Program-made: the position numbers and the translations under genes
Notes under the pieces: model-generated
What the model was told of the DNA's origin: nothing
Database searches by the model: none
Seen by the model: only the letters and a program-made list of their open reading frames with translations
In this document: positions 49,299 through 49,379 of the stretch, piece by piece
Layout of the letters: each line of letters starts with the position of its first letter
How positions within the stretch are numbered: position 1 is the first letter of the stretch
Assembly: GCA_945869955.1 (NCBI GenBank)
Contig: CAMBQP010000011.1
Location: 1-49,379, forward strand
Direction: 5' to 3'
From: Schlesneria paludicola DSM 18645
GTDB lineage: Bacteria > Planctomycetota > Planctomycetia > Planctomycetales > Planctomycetaceae
Length of the DNA stretch: 49,379 nucleotides

Positions 49299-49379
49299 AT
49301 GGCGAGGATGGCTCGTGCGGAAGTGTTTGCGCCTGATGAAGTTGCGGTTGTGCATGTGATGAATCGCGTGGTTCGTCGC
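49299..49379 (+). CDS. HUH (Y1) transposase, second copy, 3' end outside window
   Basis: 27 codons are visible from ATG 49299 (GGAG 7 bases upstream) to the window edge, ending in HVMNRVVRR. They are the same residues as the first copy; the single base difference (CGA to CGT, Arg) is silent. Whether this copy is intact depends on sequence beyond the window. In such proteins the N-terminal part precedes the HUH catalytic motif, so nothing can be said about activity here. Confidence 0.7.
   Translation, partial: MARMARAEVFAPDEVAVVHVMNRVVRR

Larger units (their letters stand above)
48791..49379 (+). repeat. Tandem copies of a transposase element, period 410 bases
   Basis: From GAACCGTGGGGACAC (48791) the sequence resembles that from GAACCATGGGGACAC (49201) at a constant offset of 410 bases: CTGGCTTGAAA, then TTGCGATTTTGCT, CGGTTTTGATC, and TTTGGAGCGGAATGATGG. 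The upstream 80 bases are clearly diverged, while the first 80 coding bases differ at one position only. The second copy continues beyond the window. Confidence 0.85.

Overview
The window reads as chromosomal DNA from a planctomycete. The evidence is a DUF1501 protein with a Tat signal, an ECF sigma factor overlapping a membrane Ser/Thr kinase with WD40 repeats, surface proteins with the N-terminal LE-x-R-x-LL motif, a TIGR04222-type protein with a Gly/Cys tail, giant repeat proteins, and a planctomycete-type HUH (Y1) transposase. The genus cannot be settled from this sequence. No rRNA, tRNA, CRISPR array or phage gene was seen.

Layout. Positions 1-9962 (+) are the 3' part of a giant secreted repeat protein whose start lies outside the window. 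Positions 9963-10460 hold three copies of a GC-rich interspersed repeat, two of them inverted between convergent genes and the third reading into the end of the next gene. Positions 10392-12704 (-) encode a DUF1501 protein fused to an FGE-sulfatase-type domain. Positions 13046-14641 (-) encode a GRDP-like/TIGR04222-type membrane protein. Positions 15210-16064 (+) encode a zinc-ribbon membrane protein. Positions 16197-20065 (-) are a translationally coupled sigma factor and kinase pair. Positions 20488-22752 (+) encode a surface sedolisin (S53) protease. Positions 22954-48210 (+) are one uninterrupted 25.3-kb gene for a filamentous-adhesin-like protein of about 8,418 residues. Positions 48211-49379 are repeat-rich non-coding DNA with two tandem transposase copies, the first broken by two stops and the second running off the window.

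The most notable locus is 20066-48210. A sigma factor and kinase pair is divergent from a secreted protease. The protease keeps the S53 catalytic residues and shares an N-terminal surface signal with the giant adhesin downstream. The adhesin has a beta-helical shaft, seven copies of a 90-residue 'GTF..L' repeat, and about twelve L-type-lectin-like modules, some cut short or fused as if by recombination. It ends in a DUF4214 domain. A multivalent carbohydrate-binding surface fibre with a dedicated protease is a reasonable working model, but it is inference. Together with the first giant gene, about 35 kb of the 49 kb encodes extracellular repeat protein.
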